NCBI RefSeq assembly: GCF_014203325.1
Contig: NZ_JACHIV010000001.1
Coordinates: forward strand, 682,001 to 746,000
DNA: 64,000 nucleotides
Source of the DNA: Saccharopolyspora gloriosae
Lineage (GTDB): Bacteria; Actinomycetota; Actinomycetes; Mycobacteriales; Pseudonocardiaceae
Direction: 5' to 3'
Shown: positions 37,836-47,393 of the stretch, piece by piece
Numbering within the stretch: position 1 is the first letter of the stretch
Layout of the letters: every line of letters begins with the position of its first letter
Program-made: the position numbers and the translations under genes
Notes under the pieces: generated by a model
Seen by the model: the letters and a program-made list of their open reading frames with translations, nothing else
Databases searched by the model: none
What the model was told of the DNA's origin: nothing

Positions 37836-38441
37836 TCAGTCGTCGCCGACGCCGCGGGCCGCGAGCGCCTCGCCCAGCTCGTCGGAGTGGCGCAAGGTGC
37901 GGACCAGGAACGGGACCGCGAACGCCGACAGCGATCGCTCGGCGTTGCGGGCGCGCTGCGCCTCGCGGGTCTCCGTCGCGATGCTCGACAGGGCCGTGAC
38001 GGCCTGCAACGTCAGCCCCACCAGCAGGCCCACCCGCTCCGGGCGGACGCCGACCCGGCGCAGCGGCCCGAGCCCGCGCTCCACCGCGGTGACCAGGTCG
38101 TCCACCCGGGTGGTGAGGGTGAACAGGTTGGCGGCGCCGAGTGCGGCGACCAGCCGCAGCGCCACCACCGCGGCCTGGTCCGGACCGAGCATCCACCACT
38201 GCAGCAGGAAGATCACCGCGAGCAGCGGCAGCAGCAACCGGGAGGCCTGCCAGCACCGGCGCGGCGGGATCCGGGCGAGCGCGTAGCCCGCGACCACGAC
38301 CGCCGCCACCACGGCCAGCGGCAGCGCCGAACCGAGCAGGAAGATCAGCACCGCGAAGCCGAGCAGCAGCACGAACTTCACCCCGGCAGGCGTCCGGTGC
38401 ACCGGGCTGGACCCGGGTTCGTACAGGCCGAGGGGGCTCAC
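37836..38441 (-). CDS. bioN: ECF transporter transmembrane subunit (BioN/EcfT)
   Basis: A 201-residue EcfT-type membrane protein, the scaffold joining the biotin-binding BioY to the ATPase. It has four to five helices and the coupling motifs ATETREAQRARNAE (ARN, about residue 166) and LGEALAARGV (ARG, near the C-terminus), which contact the ATPase. GTG start overlaps the BioM stop by 4 bases (GTGA). Last gene of the biotin operon. Confidence 0.92.
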   Translation of the reverse strand: MSPLGLYEPGSSPVHRTPAGVKFVLLLGFAVLIFLLGSALPLAVVAAVVVAGYALARIPPRRCWQASRLLLPLLAVIFLLQWWMLGPDQAAVVALRLVAALGAANLFTLTTRVDDLVTAVERGLGPLRRVGVRPERVGLLVGLTLQAVTALSSIATETREAQRARNAERSLSAFAVPFLVRTLRHSDELGEALAARGVGDD

Positions 38442-39112
38442 CCGATCAGCTCCCGGTAGTGCGACAGCGCGGCCTCCGGGACGTCGTCGGCGACGATCCG
38501 CCCCTGGTCGAGCACCACGACCCGGTCGAAACCGTCCAGCAGGTGCAGGTCGTGGGTCACCAGCACCACCTGCTGCGGCAGCTCCCGCAGCAGCTCCATG
38601 AAGTGGCGCTTGTTGCGCAGGTCCAGCAGCGTCGTCGGCTCGTCGCAGACCAGCACGTCCGGTTCCAGCACCAGCATCGAGCACAGCGCCAGCAGCTGCT
38701 TCTGCCCGCCGGAGAGCTGGTGCGCGGGGTGCTCGGCGTAGCCCGCGAGGCCGTGCCGGGCCAGCACCTCGGCGGCCCGGCGTTCCCGCTCGACTTTCGG
38801 GATGCCGTGCCTGCGCAATGAGAACGCCACGTCCTCACCGGCGGTCGGCATCACGATCTGGCTGTCCGGATTGGTGAACACGAAACCGACGCGCTTGCGC
38901 ACCGCGCGCCCGTCGCGCGCCGGGTCGAGCCCGTCGACCAGCACCCGGCCGCTCGTCGGCGCCACCAGGCCGTTGATCATGCGGGCCAGCGTGGACTTGC
39001 CGGAGCCGTTCGCTCCGACGAACGCCACCCGCTTCTCGCCCAGCCGCAGATCGACGCCCTCCAGCACCGAGTGCTCGCCGTAGGCGTGCGCGATGTTCTC
39101 GAACTCGATCAA
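38438..39112 (-). CDS. bioM: ECF transporter ATPase (BioM/EcfA)
   Basis: A 224-residue ABC ATPase. Walker A is VGANGSGKSTLAR, the signature HQLSGGQKQLLALC, Walker B VLVCDEPTT and the switch His VLVTHDLH. The Q-loop carries FVFTNPDSQI, typical of EcfA proteins. Start TTG 39112 overlaps the thiolase stop (TTGA); a GTG at 39127 would add five residues. Energises biotin uptake with BioY and BioN. Confidence 0.93.
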   Translation of the reverse strand: MIEFENIAHAYGEHSVLEGVDLRLGEKRVAFVGANGSGKSTLARMINGLVAPTSGRVLVDGLDPARDGRAVRKRVGFVFTNPDSQIVMPTAGEDVAFSLRRHGIPKVERERRAAEVLARHGLAGYAEHPAHQLSGGQKQLLALCSMLVLEPDVLVCDEPTTLLDLRNKRHFMELLRELPQQVVLVTHDLHLLDGFDRVVVLDQGRIVADDVPEAALSHYRELIG

Positions 39113-40233
39113 TCCACTCGCTCCCACACCGTCGCCACGCCCAGCCCTCCGCCGGAGGACAAGGCCGCCACCCCGGTGCGCGGCCCGTTCTCGCGCACCA
39201 TGCGGCTGAACAATCGCACCACCAGGACCGCGCCCGACGCTCCCCAGGGGTGGCCGAGCGCGATGGCGCCGCCGTCCGGGCTCACGACGCGCTCGTCGAT
39301 GCCTGCCGCGTCCGCGCAGGCCAGCACCTGCCCGGCGAAGGCCTCCGTGAACTCGACGAGCTCCGGAACCGGACGATCCCGCAGCACGTGGCGCAGCGCG
39401 GGCACCGCGCCCAGGCCGAGGCGGTTCGGATCCACGCCCGACGTGCGCTCGGCGACCAGGCGCAGCCCCGGCACGCCCAGGCGGCGGCGTTCCCGCTCGG
39501 TGGTGAGCAGCACGGCCGCGGCCCCGTCGCTGACGCCGCAGGAGTTCGCGGCGGTCGCGGTGCCGTCGGGGGTGAACGCGGGCCGGAACCGCGCCAGCCG
39601 CTGCGGGACGAACCCGCGCCGGGGCCGTTCGTCGCGCCCACCGCCCACGTCGACCAGTTCCGCGTCGAACCGGCCCGCGTCCTGCGCGGCGACCGCGCGG
39701 GCGTGGCTGCGCGCCGCGAACTCGTCCTGCCGCTCGCGGGAGATCCCGGCCTCGGCCGCGACCACGTCCGCCGCCGGACCCATGTCCGGATCGCCGAGAT
39801 CGGCGGGCGCGAACGGGGCGCGCGAGTAGAACCGCGGCGGTTCCCCAGCGGACCGCGGCCGGTGCGCCCGCCACGGCGCGGTCGACGCGCTCTCCACCCC
39901 GCCCGCCAGGTAGTGCTCACCGGCGCCGCCGCGCAGCATCGCGGCGGCCGTGAGGATCGAGCTGAGGCCGCTGGCGCACTGCCGGTCCACCGTCATGCCG
40001 GGGACGCCGACCCCGAACCCGGCGCGCAACGCCGCCACCCGCGCCGGATTGCCGCCCGGCCCCATCACGTTGCCGAGCAGCACGTCGTCCACCGACTCCA
40101 AGCCCGCATCGTGCAGGGCGGCGGTGAGCACGGGCGCGGCGAGCCGTTCCGCGGTCAGGTTCCGCAGCACGCCGCCCACCTCGCCGATGGGGCTGCGCCG
40201 AGCGGCGATCACCACCGGGTCGCGATCGTTCAC
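39109..40233 (-). CDS. Thiolase-like protein of the biotin operon (YhfS-like)
   Basis: A 374-residue thiolase-fold protein. The nucleophile C86 is present (TVDRQCASGLSS) and the His motif is intact as H328 (GGAIALGHPWGASG). The usual NEAF Asn is Thr296 (EFTEAFAGQ), and the second catalytic Cys of the C-terminal CxGGGxG loop is replaced by Ser (ALSSGGGLG, 358-365). Such changes suggest an altered or non-thiolytic reaction. It overlaps the ligand-type gene upstream (ATGA) and bioM downstream. In Bacillus subtilis yhfS (thiolase), yhfT (ligase) and yhfU (BioY) also sit together; a role in biotin precursor metabolism is inferred. Confidence 0.88.
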   Translation of the reverse strand: MNDRDPVVIAARRSPIGEVGGVLRNLTAERLAAPVLTAALHDAGLESVDDVLLGNVMGPGGNPARVAALRAGFGVGVPGMTVDRQCASGLSSILTAAAMLRGGAGEHYLAGGVESASTAPWRAHRPRSAGEPPRFYSRAPFAPADLGDPDMGPAADVVAAEAGISRERQDEFAARSHARAVAAQDAGRFDAELVDVGGGRDERPRRGFVPQRLARFRPAFTPDGTATAANSCGVSDGAAAVLLTTERERRRLGVPGLRLVAERTSGVDPNRLGLGAVPALRHVLRDRPVPELVEFTEAFAGQVLACADAAGIDERVVSPDGGAIALGHPWGASGAVLVVRLFSRMVRENGPRTGVAALSSGGGLGVATVWERVD

Positions 40234-41579
40234 CGCAGCTCCTCCGCGTCGAGAGCGCTCTCGCGCAGCGCCTCGGCGATGTCGGCGCGCGCCGGTTTGC
40301 CGGAGCCGGTGCGGGGCAGGGCGGACATCGCGAGCCAGCGCCTCGGCCGCTTCGCGGGTTCCAGGTGGCGCGTCCCGGCGCGCAGCTCGGCGCGCGTCGG
40401 CGCGGCGAGCGGGTCAACCTCCAGCACGGCCGTGACCAGCGCGCCGAGCCGCCGGTGCGGCGTGCCCGCCACCACCACGTCCCGCACGCCGCCGCAGGCG
40501 CGCAGCGCCGACTCGACCTCTTCGGCGACGACGAGGGAGCCGCCGGTGCTGATCGTGGAACCGGTCCGGCCCAGCACGCTCACCGTGCCGTCCTCGTGGC
40601 GCACCGCGCGGTCGCCGACGCTGGACCAGCCCGGTTCCGCCGCGTCGAGCACGCCGCGGCGCAGGTGGCCGACGAAGGTCAGCTCCGAGCGGACCCACAG
40701 CACGCCGCCGGTCTCCGCGGGCAGCGAATTCCCCGCCGCGTCCCGGACGTCGACGTCCACCAGCGGGCGCAACCGCGGCGCACCGCGGCGCGCGGCGATC
40801 AGCGAATGCTCCGCGGAGCCGTAGTACTCCAGCAGCTCGCAGCCCGGCAGCAGCCGCCGCAGCCGCTGCTCCAGCACGCCGTCCACCCCGGCGCCGCCGC
40901 AGACGATCAACCGCAGCGCGCATGCCGCGCGCAGCTCCGGGCGGCGCTCCCACACCGACAGCAGCGCGGCGAGCATCGCCGGAACCAGGTGAACCACGGT
41001 GGCGTCCCGGCACTGCTCGGCGGCGGCGGTCGCCGACCACTTCGGCAGCAGCCGCACCTCGCGGTCCTGGTGCAGGGAGTGCAGCGCCCCGAACAGGAAC
41101 AACGAGGAGCTCAGCGGTCCGGGCACCAGCACCACGTCGTCGCGGCGCAGCGCCACGTCCAGCGCCGCGAAGCTCGCCAGCCACGACGCGCGGGTGCGGA
41201 CCAGCACCTTCGGCGAGCCGCTGCTGCCGGAGGTCGTGGGCAGGTAGAACTGCGTGCGCTCATCACCGCGCGCCGCGACGGGCTCCGCCTCCGCAGGAGC
41301 GCCCGACACGACCGCACCGGGACTCGCGTCGGCCAGCACCGACTCCGGACGCGACCACTCCGGGCCCACGACCAGCGTCGCCGCGCCCGCCAAGTCCGCG
41401 CCCAGCAGCCAGCACAGGCGGTGCACCGGATTCGGCTCGTCCACCGCGATCCGCGCCACCCCGTCCAGCCGCCGCGCGGCGCCGTGCGCGCGGCGCAGCA
41501 GCTCCGCGCCGGTGAGCGCGGTCCCCGGCGACGACACCCCCGCCGTGAGCGGGCCGGTGCCCAGGATCGGCGGGATCAT
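40230..41579 (-). CDS. AMP-dependent acyl-CoA ligase of the biotin operon (YhfT-like)
   Basis: A 449-residue adenylate-forming enzyme, short for the family. The phosphate loop is PTTSGSSGSPKVLVRT (about residues 114-129), the A5 region YYGSAEHSLIAAR, the ADP motif GWSSVGDRAVRHEDG and the C-terminal catalytic Lys in PRTGSGKPARADI. It activates a carboxylate to its CoA ester, plausibly a fatty acid or dicarboxylate such as a pimelate-like precursor. ATG immediately follows bioY and its stop overlaps the thiolase start. Confidence 0.9.
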   Translation of the reverse strand: MIPPILGTGPLTAGVSSPGTALTGAELLRRAHGAARRLDGVARIAVDEPNPVHRLCWLLGADLAGAATLVVGPEWSRPESVLADASPGAVVSGAPAEAEPVAARGDERTQFYLPTTSGSSGSPKVLVRTRASWLASFAALDVALRRDDVVLVPGPLSSSLFLFGALHSLHQDREVRLLPKWSATAAAEQCRDATVVHLVPAMLAALLSVWERRPELRAACALRLIVCGGAGVDGVLEQRLRRLLPGCELLEYYGSAEHSLIAARRGAPRLRPLVDVDVRDAAGNSLPAETGGVLWVRSELTFVGHLRRGVLDAAEPGWSSVGDRAVRHEDGTVSVLGRTGSTISTGGSLVVAEEVESALRACGGVRDVVVAGTPHRRLGALVTAVLEVDPLAAPTRAELRAGTRHLEPAKRPRRWLAMSALPRTGSGKPARADIAEALRESALDAEELR

Positions 41580-42152
41580 TCAGCTCCCGGCCGGGCGGGA
41601 CGTCGCGACCGGCAGCGCGCGGTGCACAGCCGCCGCCACCAGCGACACCAGCACCAGCTTCACCGTGTCGCCCGGCAGGAACACCAGCGACTGCACCGCG
41701 GCGGCACCGAGATCACCCGTGAACGCCGCCCAGTACGGGATGCCCACCAGGTAGTCCACCGCGATGCCCGCGAAGTTCGCCACCAGCAGCAGCGGCAGAC
41801 CCGGGCGCGGCAGCCCGCGCTGGACGATCAACCCCACCACGACCGCCGACAGCAGCCAGCCCAGCACGAACCCGCCGCTCGGGCCCGCGAACGGGGCGAT
41901 GCCGCCGCGCCCGCCCGACAGCAGCGGCAGGCCGATCGCCACCAGGGCCAAGAACAGCAGCACCGACGCGCCGGCGCGCCGGGCGCCGAGGATGCTGCCC
42001 GCCAGCAGCGGCCCCATGTTCTGCAGCACCACCGGTACCGCGGCGCCCGCGATGAACAGACCGGGGAACAGTCCGAGCACGGCGATGAACGCCGCGAACA
42101 CCACTGTCCTGGCCAGGTCAGCGGCCGGTTGGGCGGTGCGTTGTCCAGGCAC
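41580..42152 (-). CDS. bioY: Biotin transporter substrate-binding protein
   Basis: A 190-residue BioY S component with six membrane helices. Family motifs include GPLLAGSILGARRAGASVLL, FAGPSGGFVLGWLLSAVVVG and FLPGDTVKLVLVSLVAAAVH. It binds biotin with high affinity and works with BioM and BioN encoded at the other end of the same operon. A palindrome GGAAC-N6-GTTCC lies 55 bases upstream. First gene of the operon; its stop abuts the ligase start. Confidence 0.95.
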   Translation of the reverse strand: MPGQRTAQPAADLARTVVFAAFIAVLGLFPGLFIAGAAVPVVLQNMGPLLAGSILGARRAGASVLLFLALVAIGLPLLSGGRGGIAPFAGPSGGFVLGWLLSAVVVGLIVQRGLPRPGLPLLLVANFAGIAVDYLVGIPYWAAFTGDLGAAAVQSLVFLPGDTVKLVLVSLVAAAVHRALPVATSRPAGS

Positions 42153-42206
42153 GACGACTCCTCACGCCGATCACGGGTCGATGCGAACGTACCCGGCTCA
42201 CCACTG

Positions 42207-42222
42207 GGAACAGAAAAGTTCC
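42207..42222 (-). promoter_or_regulatory. Candidate operator upstream of bioY
   Basis: GGAAC-AGAAAA-GTTCC, a 5-base inverted repeat with a 6-base AT-rich centre, 55-70 bases before bioY. A second palindrome CCACATTGTGG follows at 42226-42236. Could bind a biotin-responsive repressor; no regulator is adjacent. Confidence 0.4.
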
Positions 42223-42299
42223 GACCACATTGTGGACGCCCCACACCCCGCCCCCGCCCACCCGGAGACCCAGCCCACACCAGCCCCACCCGCGATCGG

Positions 42300-42830
42300 A
42301 GTGAACGGACCGTTCGTCCAATCCCCTTGGACGAACGGTCCGTTCACCCCACGTCGAGCACGGCCTCCGCACCGTCGGCTCCCGCTGCGATCCGGAGGCC
42401 GGATTGAGTGAACGGACTGTTCGTCCAATCCCGTTGGACAAGCGGTCCGTTCACTCCGAGAAGCTCCGCCGATCGGTGAGCGCTGCCGGAGTGGGGGCCG
42501 GGTTGAGTGAACGGACTGTTCGACCGATGCCGTTGGACAAGCGGTCCGGTCGCTGCGCGAAGCTCCGCGCCGATCAGTGAGCGTGGCCGTGGCCGGTTGA
42601 GTGAACGGACTGTTCGTCCAATGCCGTTGGACGAACAGTCCGTTCACTCGCATCGGCGTTCCGTCGCTGTGGCGCTGCGGTGTGCCGGGGACGGTGGGGT
42701 TTTGAGTGAACGGACCGTTTGCCTGATCTCGTTGGTCGAATGGTCCGTTCACTCCGGGGGAGCGAGGCGTGGCGCGGGCAGGGTGGGCGGACCGTTCGTC
42801 CAGTGCCGTTGGACGAGCGGTCCGTTCACT
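42300..42830. repeat. Array of six 49-base palindromes
   Basis: Copies at 42300-42348, 42407-42455, 42506-42554 (degenerate right end), 42600-42648, 42705-42753 and 42782-42830, spacing 107, 99, 94, 105 and 77. The copy at 42600 has ACT in the left arm and AGT in the right, a C-G to T-A compensatory change. The spacers before the third and fourth copies share GAAGCTCCGC and TGAGCG, showing local duplication. The array separates bioY from dinG, both on the minus strand. Confidence 0.96.
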
Positions 42831-42844
42831 CCGGGGAGCGGGCG

Positions 42845-45016
42845 TCAGGTGGTGGCGTTGAGGCGGGTGAGGGCGCCGCGGACGACCTGCGGGTCGTAGG
42901 TGGTCCAGAACGGCGGCAGCGACGCGCGCAGGAATCCGCCGTAGCGGGCGGTGGCCAGCCTCGGGTCGAGCACGGCGATCACGCCGCGGTCGTTCGAGGA
43001 CCGCAGCAGCCGCCCGGCGCCTTGGGCGAGCAGCAGCGCGGCGTGGGTGCCCGCGACGGTGAGGAAGCCGTTGCCGCCGTGCGCCGACACGGCCTTCTGC
43101 CGCGCCGAGGCCAGCGGATCGTCGGGCCGCGGGAACGGGATCCGATCCATGATCACGAGTTGCAGCGATTCGCCGGGCACGTCCACGCCCTGCCACAGCG
43201 ACAGCGTCCCGAACAGCGAGGTCTCCGGGTCGGCCGCGAACTTGGCGACGAGCTGCGCCGTGTTGTCCTCGCCTTGGCACAGCACGGGGGTCTTGAGCCG
43301 TTCCCGCAGTTCCTCCGCGGCCTGCCGCGCGGCGCGCATCGAGGAGAACAGCCCGAGGGTGCGCCCACCGGCGGATTCGACGAGTTCGGTGAGCTCGTCG
43401 AGGTATTCCGGCGGCAGCCCGTCCCGTCCCGGCTGCGGCAGGTGCCGGGCGATGTAGAGGATGCCGCTGCGCTGGTGCTCGAACGGTGAGCCGACGTCGA
43501 GCCCGGTCCACTTCGGCCCGCCGGTGTCCGACGGGGGTTCCTTGCCGCTGGCCATGTCGGCGGCGGGCGCCGCCTTGCGCTCCGGCGGCAGCCCCCATTG
43601 CCGGGCGAGGGTGTCGAAGGAGCCCCCGAGCGCCAGCGTCGCCGAGGTCAGCACCGTGGTGCGCTGCCCGAACAGCCGCTCGCGCAGCAGTCCGCCGACG
43701 CCGAGCGGCGCGACCTTCATCGTCGGCGGCCGGTTCGGTTCGCTGCTGATCCACACCACGTCGCGGCGCTGCCCTTCGGGCTCGTCGAACGCGTCGAGCA
43801 GCCGCACGGCGTTGTCGTGGAGTTCTTCGGTGAGCGCGAGGGCGAGCTTGCGGGCGCTGCTGCCTTCGGGATCTTCCTTGCGCTCCGGCCCGAGCGCGGT
43901 CATGCACGCGGCGGACGCGTCGCGCAGCGCGGTGAGCGAGCCGCCGAGCGCCTGCGGCATCTCCTCGAGCCGTTGCGGGCGGGCGTCCTGGAGGACGAGT
44001 TCGATGCCTTCGGCGGCCTCGTCGAGGCGGTCGGCGATGCTCTGGTCGATGGCCCGGCCGCAACGCCGCGCGGCGAGCTTCGCCTGGTTCGCGGACAGCT
44101 CCCCGGTGGCGGCGGAGGTGACCCGGTCGACTAGGTCGTGCGCCTCGTCGATCATGACCACGTCGTGCTCGGGCAGCACGGGCCGGTCGTCGAGGGCGTC
44201 GATGGCGAGCAGCGCGTGGTTGGTGACGACGACGTCGGCCCGGCCCGCTTCGCCGCGGGCGCGTTCGGCGAAGCAGTCGGTGCCGATGGGGCAGCGGTGC
44301 ACGCCGAGGCATTCCTTCGCGGTCACCGACAGCTGCCGCCACGCCTGGTCGGTGACACCGGGCACGAGCTCGTCGCGGTCCCCGGTGTCGGTTTCGGTGG
44401 ACCACTCGCGGATCCGCTTGATCTGGCGTTCCAGCGCGGAAGCGGCGAACGGGTCGAACAGCGCGCCCTCTTCGGGTTCTTCGGGGGCGCCGCCGTGGAT
44501 CCGGTTGAGGCACAGGTAGTTGCGGCGGCCCTTGAGGATCGCGAACGTCGGCGGCCGTCCGAGCGCGTCGGCGAGCGCCTTCGACAGCCGGGGCAGGTCG
44601 CGGTCGACGAGCTGGCGCTGCAGCGCGATGGTCGCCGTGGAGATGACGACGGTGGTCGCTTCGACCACGGCGTGCCGGATGGCGGGCACCAGGTAGGCGA
44701 GCGATTTCCCGGTGCCGGTCCCGGCTTGCACCGCGAGGTGCTCACCGGAGCCGATGGAGTGCTCCACGGCCGCCGCCATCCGCGACTGCCCTTCGCGCTC
44801 GGAGCCGCCGACGGACCCCACGGCGATCCCGAGCAGCGTCGCCAGGTCGGGGATCTGCTCCGGTGGTTTCGCGGTGATCGGCTCGTCGCGGCGGCGCTTC
44901 TTGTCGCCGGGAGCTCCCTTCAGCGCCAGGTCGGCGGCGATCTCAGGGGGGAGCTCGTCGGTCTCGTCGAGCTCGAACACATCCGGATCGGACCACTGCG
45001 GAACAGAACCTGGCAC
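42845..45016 (-). CDS. dinG: DinG-family ATP-dependent DNA helicase
   Basis: A 723-residue XPD/DinG superfamily 2 helicase. Walker A is QAGTGTGKSLAY (about 97-108), the DEAH box MIDEAHDLVDR, and motif VI QGAGRLLRS. Iron-sulfur cluster ligands are likely the Cys of YLCLNR, KECLGVHRC and TDCFAER. It unwinds DNA 5' to 3' in repair and is the homologue of Rv1329c, keeping its place beside pncB. ATG/GTG at 45016 gives an acidic N-terminus typical of actinobacterial forms. Confidence 0.93.
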   Translation of the reverse strand: MPGSVPQWSDPDVFELDETDELPPEIAADLALKGAPGDKKRRRDEPITAKPPEQIPDLATLLGIAVGSVGGSEREGQSRMAAAVEHSIGSGEHLAVQAGTGTGKSLAYLVPAIRHAVVEATTVVISTATIALQRQLVDRDLPRLSKALADALGRPPTFAILKGRRNYLCLNRIHGGAPEEPEEGALFDPFAASALERQIKRIREWSTETDTGDRDELVPGVTDQAWRQLSVTAKECLGVHRCPIGTDCFAERARGEAGRADVVVTNHALLAIDALDDRPVLPEHDVVMIDEAHDLVDRVTSAATGELSANQAKLAARRCGRAIDQSIADRLDEAAEGIELVLQDARPQRLEEMPQALGGSLTALRDASAACMTALGPERKEDPEGSSARKLALALTEELHDNAVRLLDAFDEPEGQRRDVVWISSEPNRPPTMKVAPLGVGGLLRERLFGQRTTVLTSATLALGGSFDTLARQWGLPPERKAAPAADMASGKEPPSDTGGPKWTGLDVGSPFEHQRSGILYIARHLPQPGRDGLPPEYLDELTELVESAGGRTLGLFSSMRAARQAAEELRERLKTPVLCQGEDNTAQLVAKFAADPETSLFGTLSLWQGVDVPGESLQLVIMDRIPFPRPDDPLASARQKAVSAHGGNGFLTVAGTHAALLLAQGAGRLLRSSNDRGVIAVLDPRLATARYGGFLRASLPPFWTTYDPQVVRGALTRLNATT

Positions 45017-45101
45017 GCCCTGGGACGCTACCGCCCACCCCTGTCAACCCCCCGCCCGCATCCCCTGGCGAGTCCGCCCGCGATCGACGACGCGGGGCCG
45101 C

Positions 45102-45683
45102 TCAGACGACGATCGGGGTGCCCGTGGTCGTCACGCCCGCGGCGCGCAGGTCGGTCAGCGCCGACTCGACGGTGGCGCGGGAGACGCCCGCGGTCAGGTC
45201 CAGCAGGACCGAGGTGGTGAACCCGGCCTTCGCCGCGTCCAGCGCGGTCGCGCGCACGCAGTGGTCCATGGCGATGCCGACCACGTCGACGTCGGTGACC
45301 TCGTGCGCGTTGAGCCACTCCGTGAGGGTGTGCTCGGTGCCGTCGACGCCTTCGAACCCCGAGTAGCCGTCGCTGTACTGGCCCTTGAAGAACACCTCGT
45401 GGAGCGGGCCGACCTCCAACCGCGGGTGGAACTCGGCGCCCGCAGTGCCCGCCACGCAGTGCACCGGCCAGGACCGCACGAAATCCGGCTTCGAGCTGAA
45501 GTGGGCCCCCGGATCGATGTGGTGGTCGCGCGTCGCCACCACGTGCGCGTAACCGGATTCCGCCACGTGCCGGGAGATCGCCCCCGCCACCTCGGCCCCA
45601 CCGGCCACGGCCAGCGCGCCGCCCTCGCAGAAGTCGACCTGCACGTCCACGATCACCAGCGCCTTGCGCACCTCTGAGCTCAT
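45102..45683 (-). CDS. pncA: Nicotinamidase
   Basis: Hydrolyses nicotinamide to nicotinate in NAD salvage, 193 residues. The catalytic triad is D13 (IVDVQVDF), K100 (FFKGQY) and C142 ([13 protein letters not shown]); metal ligands D53, H55 and H61 are in [14 protein letters not shown] and H75 in WPVHC. It overlaps pncB by 4 bases (ATGA) and provides its substrate directly, so the two form a salvage operon. In Mycobacterium tuberculosis pncA is elsewhere; its insertion between dinG and pncB is a difference in this genome. Confidence 0.95.
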   Translation of the reverse strand: MSSEVRKALVIVDVQVDFCEGGALAVAGGAEVAGAISRHVAESGYAHVVATRDHHIDPGAHFSSKPDFVRSWPVHCVAGTAGAEFHPRLEVGPLHEVFFKGQYSDGYSGFEGVDGTEHTLTEWLNAHEVTDVDVVGIAMDHCVRATALDAAKAGFTTSVLLDLTAGVSRATVESALTDLRAAGVTTTGTPIVV

Positions 45684-46990
45684 ATCGACTCCTCAGCGTG
45701 GAAGACCGTCGAGATCGCCGGTTCTCCGCTGGACAACTTCAGGCCCTCCCACGGCAGGCTCACCAGGGCGTGCCGCAGGCGCTGCCGATTGTCCTCCAAC
45801 GACGGCAGGTCATCGACCCGCTTCCCGCCGCGGACCAGCGGGATCGGCACCACCCGGTCGTGAGGGCCCGCCTTCGGCTCCGCGAAGCCGGGGCCGGTGC
45901 GGTGCACGACCTCCTCCAGCGCGGTGCCGGTGTCCTTGTGCCTGCGCAGCGCGGACTTGGTGCCGCCGCGGGACCCCTTGCGGGTGCTGCGCTTGGCCAC
46001 CGGGCGGCCCTCCACCTCGGTGAGCTTGTAGACCATGCCCGCCGTCGGCGCCCCGGAACCCGTCACCAGCGAGGTGCCCACGCCGTAGCCGTCGACGGGT
46101 TCCGCGCGCAGCGAAGCGATCGCGTACTCGTCCAGATCACCCGACACGACGATGCGGGTGCCGGTGGCACCCAGCGAATCCAGCTGCTCCCGCGCCTGCC
46201 GCGCCAGCACGCCGACGTCGCCCGAGTCGATGCGCACCGCGCCCAGGCCGGTCCCGGCGACCTCCACCGCCGTGGCGATGCCCCGCGAAATGTCGTAGGT
46301 GTCCACCAGCAGTGTCGTGTCCGCGCCAAGTGCGGCGATCTGCGACTCGAACGCGGCACGCTCGGAATCGTGCAGCAACGTGAACGAATGCGCCGACGTG
46401 CCCGTGGTGGGGATGCGGTAGCGGCGGCCCGCCTCCAGGTTCGACGTCGCGGTGAAACCGGCCAGGTAGGCGGCGCGGGCCGCGGCGACGGCGGACTCCT
46501 CGTGAGTGCGCCGCGAACCCATCTCGATGATCCGGCGGCCGTTGGCGGCCGAGACCATCCGGGCCGCGGCGGCGGCGATCGCGCTGTCGTGATTCATGAT
46601 CGACAGCAGTACGGTCTCCAGCAGGACCGCTTCGGCGAACGTGCCGCGCACCGTCAGCAGCGGCGAACCGGGGAAGTAGAGCTCACCTTCGGGGTAACCG
46701 TCCACGTCGCCGCGGAACCTGTAGTCGCGCAGCCACGCCAAGGTGGTCTCATCGACCACATGATCCTCGGCAAGGCGCTCCAGCTCGGATTCGTCGAAGC
46801 GGAAGTTCTCGATCGCCTCCAGCACCCGCTCGGTGCCACCGACCACGCCGTAGCGGCGGCCGTCCGGCAACCGCCGGGTGAACGCCTCGAACACGCACCG
46901 GCGCTCCGCGGTCCCATCCCGCAAGGCGCTGGCCAGCATGGTCAGCTCGTAATGATCTGTGCGCAACGCGGTACTGGCAGCGGCCGTCAT
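45680..46990 (-). CDS. pncB: Nicotinate phosphoribosyltransferase
   Basis: A 436-residue enzyme converting nicotinate and PRPP to nicotinate mononucleotide. [16 protein letters not shown] marks the N-terminus, the phosphorylated-His region is seen in [16 protein letters not shown], and the PRPP site in [18 protein letters not shown] and [14 protein letters not shown]. Length and motifs fit the actinobacterial class (Rv1330c, pncB1). Divergent from clpS with 105 bases between. Confidence 0.96.
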   Translation of the reverse strand: MTAAASTALRTDHYELTMLASALRDGTAERRCVFEAFTRRLPDGRRYGVVGGTERVLEAIENFRFDESELERLAEDHVVDETTLAWLRDYRFRGDVDGYPEGELYFPGSPLLTVRGTFAEAVLLETVLLSIMNHDSAIAAAAARMVSAANGRRIIEMGSRRTHEESAVAAARAAYLAGFTATSNLEAGRRYRIPTTGTSAHSFTLLHDSERAAFESQIAALGADTTLLVDTYDISRGIATAVEVAGTGLGAVRIDSGDVGVLARQAREQLDSLGATGTRIVVSGDLDEYAIASLRAEPVDGYGVGTSLVTGSGAPTAGMVYKLTEVEGRPVAKRSTRKGSRGGTKSALRRHKDTGTALEEVVHRTGPGFAEPKAGPHDRVVPIPLVRGGKRVDDLPSLEDNRQRLRHALVSLPWEGLKLSSGEPAISTVFHAEESI

Positions 46991-47095
46991 GGATCAGAGG
47001 TTACGTGCCCGCGACGGCCCGTCTCGCCCGCAGGTCGTGCCCGATTTGGCCGTGCGGTCGTCACCGCCCCCGTGCCCACGTGCGAACATGGGGAC

Positions 47096-47389
47096 ATGAC
47101 CTCGCCCGCTGAACTGGAGCGCGCGCAACTGGAACCGGCTGAACTCGGAGACGAGGACAAGCCGTGGGTCACCGTCGTCTGGAACGACCCGGTGAACCTG
47201 ATGTCCTACGTGACCTACGTTCTGCAGAAGATCTTCGGTTACAGCCGGGACCACGCGACCAAGCTGATGCTCGACGTCCACAACAAGGGCCGGGCCGCCG
47301 TGTCCTCGGGCGCGAAGGAGAAGGTCGAGGGCGACGTCGCGAAACTGCACGCCGCAGGCCTGTGGGCCACGATGCAGAAAGACTCGTGA
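47096..47389 (+). CDS. clpS: ATP-dependent Clp protease adaptor ClpS
   Basis: A 97-residue adaptor that delivers N-end-rule substrates to ClpAP or ClpCP. Conserved strings are [19 protein letters not shown] and [17 protein letters not shown], with the substrate pocket residues N-D-P. ATG 47096 gives the usual length. It is directly followed by a DUF2017 gene, as in all actinobacterial genomes I know. Confidence 0.96.
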   Translation: MTSPAELERAQLEPAELGDEDKPWVTVVWNDPVNLMSYVTYVLQKIFGYSRDHATKLMLDVHNKGRAAVSSGAKEKVEGDVAKLHAAGLWATMQKDS

Positions 47390-47393
47390 TCAC

